Source: VXNE01 sp965208745 | GTDB taxonomy: Bacteria; Pseudomonadota; Gammaproteobacteria; Pseudomonadales; Azotimanducaceae | Length of the DNA: 64,000 bases | Assembly: GCA_965208745.1 (NCBI GenBank) | Contig: CBDBPN010000003.1 | Span: 868,001-932,000, forward strand | Reading direction: 5' to 3' | Part shown: positions 60,298 to 64,000 of the stretch, one piece after another | Numbering within the stretch: the first letter of the stretch is position 1 | Layout: every line of letters starts with the position of its first letter | The notes under the pieces: model-generated | What the model was told of the DNA's origin: nothing | What the model saw: only the letters and a program-made list of their open reading frames with translations | Database searches by the model: none | Program-made: the position numbers and the translations under genes

Positions 60298-61009
60298 ATG
60301 CACTGGGAGCAGGTCTTACAACGAATCGAAGCCGGCGAGGACGCGACCACCGAGTTCAAGCGCGGCGGCGACCTCGCGGCGATCGGGAAGACCGTCTGCG
60401 CGTTCTCCAACACCGCGGGAGGACTCCTGGTGCTCGGGGTGACCGACGATCAACGGATCGTGGGCGCCCCCGGGGATCCGGAAACGCTGCGAGAACGCCT
60501 CACTTCCTTTCTCCAGAACGGTTGTTCGACGCCCGTCTCCGCAAGCATGGGCTGTCAGCAAACCGCGACAGGCTCGGTGCACTGGATCGATGTGGCGATG
60601 CAGCGCGGATTCGAACCCATGCGCCAGGACGGTCGCGTCTGGGTGCGACGCGGTCGGAGCGGTTGGGGAGCGAGTGGCGACGGCTTCCCCGCATGCGCGG
60701 GGATGGACCCTGTTCGTCCGCGATCTCGACGATGCCGACAAGGGCTTCCCCGCATGCGCCGGGATGGACCCCCGCCGAGCTTGTCTTCGCCATCGACCAC
60801 CCGGGCTTCCCCGCATGCGCGGGGATGGACGCGAAGCGCTGTGCGAGGAAGGCCGGTCGAGGAACACGCACGAGATTGCCAAGGGATTAGACCTGTCGAC
60901 CCTTGCGAACCGTACCTGTCTCAGGGGTCTCGCCGACCGGAGTCTACTCGTGGAAATCAGCCACGGATCCGACGACCCGAAACGGACCTACCACAAGGCG
61001 CGGCGATGA
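60298..61009 (+). pseudogene. AlbA/Schlafen-type ATP-binding protein, middle replaced by a CRISPR array
   Basis: From ATG 60298 the N-terminal AlbA_2 domain is intact: ATTEFKRGGDLAAIGKTVCA, FSNTAGGLLVLGVTDDQRIV, ending VWVRRGRS near 60655. At 60682 CRISPR repeats begin. Immediately after them another frame gives the normal C-terminal winged-helix end (RNTHEIAKGLDLS, GLADRSLLVEISHGSDDPKR). The roughly 200 residues that normally join these parts are absent. Members are thought to be regulators or defence-linked nucleases. Here the gene must be inactive as a full protein. Confidence 0.72.
60682..60830 (+). CRISPR. Three-repeat CRISPR array, type I-E-like repeat
   Basis: 28-bp repeats start at 60682, 60743 and 60804, exactly 61 bp apart, leaving two 33-bp spacers (60710-60742, 60771-60803). 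The repeat has the type I-E form: GGCTTCCCCGC at the left, ATGC centre, GCGGGGATGGACC at the right, with the CCCCGC/GCGGGG stem. Repeat 2 has one change (GCGCCGGG), repeat 3 one at its last base, so the trailer end is probably on the right and transcription to the right. No cas gene is in the window, and no AT-rich leader is seen: the array abuts AlbA coding sequence. Confidence 0.87.
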
Positions 61010-61143
61010 TCGGCACTCACGATCCCCGGACCGGGCTTATCACGAGTGCGGCATTCTCCCCGCCGCCACTCCCGCGCGTCCCCGCGTTACGTGCGGTATC
61101 CCGACCGCCTCTCGAAGAAGCTTGACGATCCAAGAGTCGATGG

Positions 61144-61425
61144 TCACGTCCTACAACGACGCCGCGGCAGCCACGGCCGCGTGGATTTCGGAGCCAACAC
61201 GGAGGTCGAACTCCCGGAGAATGGCTTGCTCGGCTCAACCCCATCTTCCTCGCACCACGCGAGGTATTCATCGACCGACCGCTCGAACTCCCGACGGAGT
61301 TCGCACGTCCCGACCGCCTCGAAGGTGGCGACCGGGTAGGAGCCGACGGTGACGACCCTTCCGTGCAGAACCCCGGCGGAGTCGTCGAACTCCACCGAGG
61401 CAGCGTATCCCCTGTATTCCATCAT
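61144..61425 (-). pseudogene. HicB-family antitoxin remnant
   Basis: From ATG 61425 (ribosome site GGAAGG): MMEYRGYAASVEFDDSAGVL, HGRVVTVGSYPVATFEAVGT, FERSVDEYLAWCEEDGVEPS, KPFSG, a typical HicB fold. After KPFSG the family continuation (EFDLRVGSEIHAAVAA) is in a different frame and stops early, so the DNA-binding end is lost. No hicA gene is visible beside it. Confidence 0.7.
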
Positions 61426-61762
61426 CCTTCCGCTTCCTCCATGTCCGATAGCGGCGCGAGCCACTACCGGCGAGTCGCCGGCCTCTGCGATGATCGTGGG
61501 CCTCGCGCTGGCTGCTCGCAGGTCGAGCGGGTTCACCTGCCACACCCACTCCAAACGCTGTCAACGCCTCCCCGACAGGGAGCGTGATCCGCCCCGCGAC
61601 CTCAACGCCACTCTGCACGATGTCGAGACCCGCCTGCCACGCGAACACCGTCTGTTCGACGGGAAGCGCTTTGATGCGGATTGGCCAACGACCGTCTCGG
61701 TGGCGTGGCGCCTGCTCCAAGGAGAGGATCACGGACCGCCGCCTGGAAGGGTACAAGGCCAA
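61426..61762 (-). other. Interval with no recognisable gene
   Basis: Open minus-strand frames exist (for example one reading AGLDIVQSGVEVAGRITLPV and another EWVWQVNPLDLRAASARPTI), apparently pieces of one coding sequence separated by a frame slip near 61560. I do not recognise the family and cannot show that it is translated. Confidence 0.3.
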
Positions 61763-62564
61763 TCAAGCCCGCTCCACCTCAAACCCCGTGACGTTCCGCG
61801 TCTCCTTGCTGAACTCCATGGCGACGAGATGGATCGGCTCGCCGAAACGGCGGTACTTGTCCGCGTAACGTCTCTCCCTCAACTGCGCCATCGCCGCGCC
61901 CCGCGGCGTCATCTCCACCACCTTGAACTCGAACAGGTAGACGTTGCCGTTGAATCGCAGGGCCATGTCCAGCCCGCCGTGGCTGGTGCTGTCCTCCACG
62001 GTGATGTCCAGGCCGAGTGCGGGATGTGCGCGTCGCTGTCCTTGACGCCGCGCAGGAAGTCCCGGTTGGCGCGGGCGACCTCCGGGACGTCCAGCGCATC
62101 CAGAATCGGTTTGTCGTACTTCGTCGATCAGCACGGCAACGGGGTGCCCCGCCTGCTCGTGCAGCGCTTCCAGCAGGAACGCCAGGCGACCGGGCGCGGT
62201 ACTCGGTGACGACCTTGGCTCGGCGTTCGGCGGCGGCGAGTTGCTCCATGAGACTCGCCTCGACGTGGCCGGGTTGCTTGAAGTTGCCACTGCCGAAACT
62301 CAGGCGGACGACGGGGTGGCGCACGGACCATTCCCAGTCATCGTGGATGGCAAGCCCCTCGAACAGCGGCTGGTTGGCTTCGAACAGCTCCTTGCAGGTG
62401 TCGAGGAACAGACTCTTGCCGAAGCGGCGCGGGCGGGAGAGGAAGTAATGCTTGCCCTCGTCGACCAGCCGCCGGAGGAAAGGCGTCTTGTCGACGTAGT
62501 AGCAATCCCGCTCGCGAAGCTCGCGGAACGTCTGCATGCCGATGGGGAGTCGGCGTCGCGTCAT
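61763..62564 (-). pseudogene. AAA-ATPase-like / PD-(D/E)XK_9 protein, internally deleted
   Basis: From ATG 62564: LPIGMQTFRELRERDCYYVD, KTPFLRRLVDEGKHYFLSRP, RRFGKSLFLDTCKELFEANQ is the AAA-ATPase-like N-terminus with its P-loop. Frame slips follow near 62200 and 62120 (VLIDEYDKPILDALDVPEVA, then RDFLRGVKDSDAHI). The text then jumps to the C-terminal nuclease domain (LDMALRFNGNVYLFEFKVVE with the ...D...EFK motif). About 250 residues of the usual ~520 are missing. This widespread family is of unknown, possibly phage-defence, function. Confidence 0.75.
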
Positions 62565-62836
62565 ACGCAGCCCCCGTGCTCTCGCGAAGCGACGTCGGCG
62601 TGGCCGTGTCGCCCCCGCTGTGTCCGCAGCGGCAGGCCGCGCCAGCGCGCGACGGCTGCCGACCATCCCGTGTCCCGCATCGTCGATCCCCTATTGCCGC
62701 AACAGCCTATCCGCAACGCTCCGCCTCAAGGCGCTGGCCGGCGGGGCGAAGAGGATTTCGACCCGGCCGGCGCGAACGGTCCGAGACGCCCGCCCTGCCT
62801 GCGAGACGGGAGCGCGGCGGCCCCGCAGGAACCGGT

Positions 62837-64000
62837 TCAGGACTGCCGGTTGCGCTGGTGGCGGCCGACATAGCCGACCAGGACCCGTTGCTGCTGCTCG
62901 TCCCACGCGAAGCCGATCCGGATCGTACTGCGGGGATCGAACGAGTTGCCCTTTCCGAGGTGGCTCCTGATGGGCACCGTGCGGCCGTCGATCGACGCGC
63001 GGTACCACTCCGGGTACATGCCGACGGTGGCGTCTGACTGATCCGGCTTGTGGAACCACCCCGGGCACGCCTCGCCGATGGCGGTGGCCGAGGGCCGGCG
63101 GTAGCAGGTCGCAAGCCAGGCGAGCGCGTCGAACACTTCCTCCGGCTTCGCGAACGGCACGCGCGGATCCGACTTCCCGTTCAGCGCCACGGTCAGGGCG
63201 TCCGGGAACGTGCGCTCCGGGAGCGCGAGCGCGTCCTCGACGCTCGCTATCCGGGGCGGCGCGTCTTCGCCGCCGGCGTGGGACCTGCGCCCATGCACAT
63301 AGGCCAAACGCCAGTGCTCCTCCGCGGTACGCGCCCGGTCCAGGGCCGTGCGCAGTTCGCCGATCTCGTCGTCGAGCTGCTGCTTGGCGAGACGCAGCGA
63401 CCCGCTCGCCCCGCGTAGCCGCTCGACTTCCGCCTCCAACGCCGCCTTCTCGCCGCGCAGGCCGTCGGGTTCCGCGGCCACCGCCCGGTGCGCGCAGCGT
63501 TCCTCCACGAGTTCGGCCGAGCCGCGCCGGACCGCTTCCTCCGAGGACGCTTCGGCCTCGGACCCGCTTGCCGCTTCGGCCTCGTCTTCGTCCGCCGGCG
63601 TATCCGGCCGCGGCAAGGTCTCCCACTCGCCGAAGAGCTCCTGGATAGTGGCCTCGAGGTCGCGGCGCGCCTCCGAACGCTCGGACTCCTCCGCGCGGGT
63701 GGCGCCCTGCGCGCGGATCGGCCGATACCGGTCGAGGGTGCCGGCAAGCCGTTCCACCAGGTCGCGCGTCGCGGACGGAAAGGGCCCGTCCTCGGCCCCC
63801 CATGGCTCAAGGTCGATCCCCAAACACCGTAACTCGTCGGCGTACTCCCGCATCGTGCGGGCCAGGGCGGCATCGCGGGCTTCCCGGGCCGCCCGCTGCC
63901 GCGCTTCGTACCAGCGTCCCTCCAGCTCAACGACCGCTACGGCGAACGGCAGCAGGTCGGGCCACTCCGCCGCATCGAGAGGCAGCGCTTCGAGTTCCTC
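62837..64000 (-). CDS. Coiled-coil protein of unknown function, start beyond the window
   Basis: The frame is open from the right edge to the stop at 62837, giving 387 visible residues without the N-terminus. The middle (about 100-215) is an acidic, Ala/Glu/Arg-rich coiled coil (DGLRGEKAALEAEVERLRGA). The last 135 residues form a distinct domain: FPDALTVALNGKSDPRVPFA, EACPGWFHKPDQSDATVGMY, PEWYRASIDGRTVPIRSHLG, ending VLVGYVGRHQRNRQS. I do not recognise it. The domain's conserved look (Trp, Tyr, His, Arg) suggests a ligand- or nucleic-acid-binding fold. Confidence 0.7.
   Translation of the reverse strand, partial: EELEALPLDAAEWPDLLPFAVAVVELEGRWYEARQRAAREARDAALARTMREYADELRCLGIDLEPWGAEDGPFPSATRDLVERLAGTLDRYRPIRAQGATRAEESERSEARRDLEATIQELFGEWETLPRPDTPADEDEAEAASGSEAEASSEEAVRRGSAELVEERCAHRAVAAEPDGLRGEKAALEAEVERLRGASGSLRLAKQQLDDEIGELRTALDRARTAEEHWRLAYVHGRRSHAGGEDAPPRIASVEDALALPERTFPDALTVALNGKSDPRVPFAKPEEVFDALAWLATCYRRPSATAIGEACPGWFHKPDQSDATVGMYPEWYRASIDGRTVPIRSHLGKGNSFDPRSTIRIGFAWDEQQQRVLVGYVGRHQRNRQS

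Noticed and set aside
60316..60882. Minus-strand ORFs through the CRISPR array with repeated IPAHAGKP/PRMRGS motifs
   Set aside because: These motifs are the translation of the CRISPR repeat, a well-known artefact, not a repeat protein.
1..64000. tRNA gene as integration target of the elements
   Set aside because: Integrases often use tRNA genes, but I found no cloverleaf or CCA-type end near either integrase, and the junction of the second element lies in a protein gene.

Overview
The window is high-GC, gene-dense bacterial DNA without rRNA or tRNA genes. Tat and lipoprotein signals, an outer-membrane barrel family, a polysaccharide pyruvyl transferase and a type I-E style CRISPR repeat point to a Gram-negative, probably a free-living or host-associated (for example sponge-associated) member of the Pseudomonadota. 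The phylum is an inference from gene families, not from a marker gene. The content is catabolic (acyl-CoA, thiolase, monooxygenase, epoxide and quinoprotein genes), with many toxin-antitoxin modules and an unusual number of broken genes (at least a dozen).

Layout. 1-3.1 kb: a partial hypothetical gene at the edge, an integrase broken just before its catalytic tyrosine, a conserved non-coding repeat, and a frameshifted penicillin-acylase remnant. 3.1-6.2 kb: phosphotriesterase-like hydrolase, F420-type LLM oxidoreductase, enoyl-CoA hydratase and VOC protein. 6.35-12.1 kb: a serine hydrolase gene split by a 4.8 kb integrative element bounded by a 7-bp direct repeat. The element carries a frameshifted integrase, a coupled pair (GRDP-like protein with a Cys/His-rich tail plus a 2OG-Fe(II) oxygenase) and a decaying Xre/RES toxin-antitoxin pair. 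12.1-19.0 kb, minus strand: two DUF3604 lipoproteins (one internally deleted), a PQQ dehydrogenase with a lanthanide-type Asp pair, a Tat-exported Rieske protein and a Liv-type substrate-binding lipoprotein. 19.0-20.0 kb: VapB with a VapC stub, and HicAB. 20.2-21.3 kb: a pyruvyl transferase gene with a frame-breaking G11 tract. 21.4-26.7 kb: acyl-CoA synthetase plus LivFGMH. 26.8-31.1 kb: a nuclease-fold protein, VapBC, a second enoyl-CoA hydratase (with a duplicated stub) and an intact Xre/RES pair. 31.2-36.2 kb: a probable halohydrin dehalogenase, VOC protein, broken carboxylesterase, epoxide hydrolase and a Uma2 protein. 36.2-44.5 kb: two paralogous DUF5916 outer-membrane proteins around an MFS transporter and a flavin monooxygenase. 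44.6-49.0 kb: APH-like kinase, amidase, serine hydrolase and acyl-CoA dehydrogenase. 49.1-50.7 kb: AlkB coupled to a broken methyltransferase. 50.9-60.1 kb: DUF35/thiolase pair, HAD protein, CDF-like transporter, VOC protein, Baeyer-Villiger monooxygenase, LLM monooxygenase, class III aminotransferase and an AroA homologue. 60.3-64 kb: a run of broken genes, including an AlbA/Schlafen-type gene whose middle is replaced by a three-repeat CRISPR array, ending in a coiled-coil protein that runs off the edge.

How the genes may work together. Amphipathic substrates or branched-chain amino acids could enter through the Liv transporter (binding protein at 17.8-19.0 kb, permease and ATPases at 23.3-26.7 kb), be activated by the acyl-CoA synthetase and pass through the hydratases, dehydrogenase and thiolase. 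The halohydrin dehalogenase and epoxide hydrolase form a plausible two-step route from vicinal halohydrins to diols. Functions are inferred from motifs read in the sequence; no database search was run.
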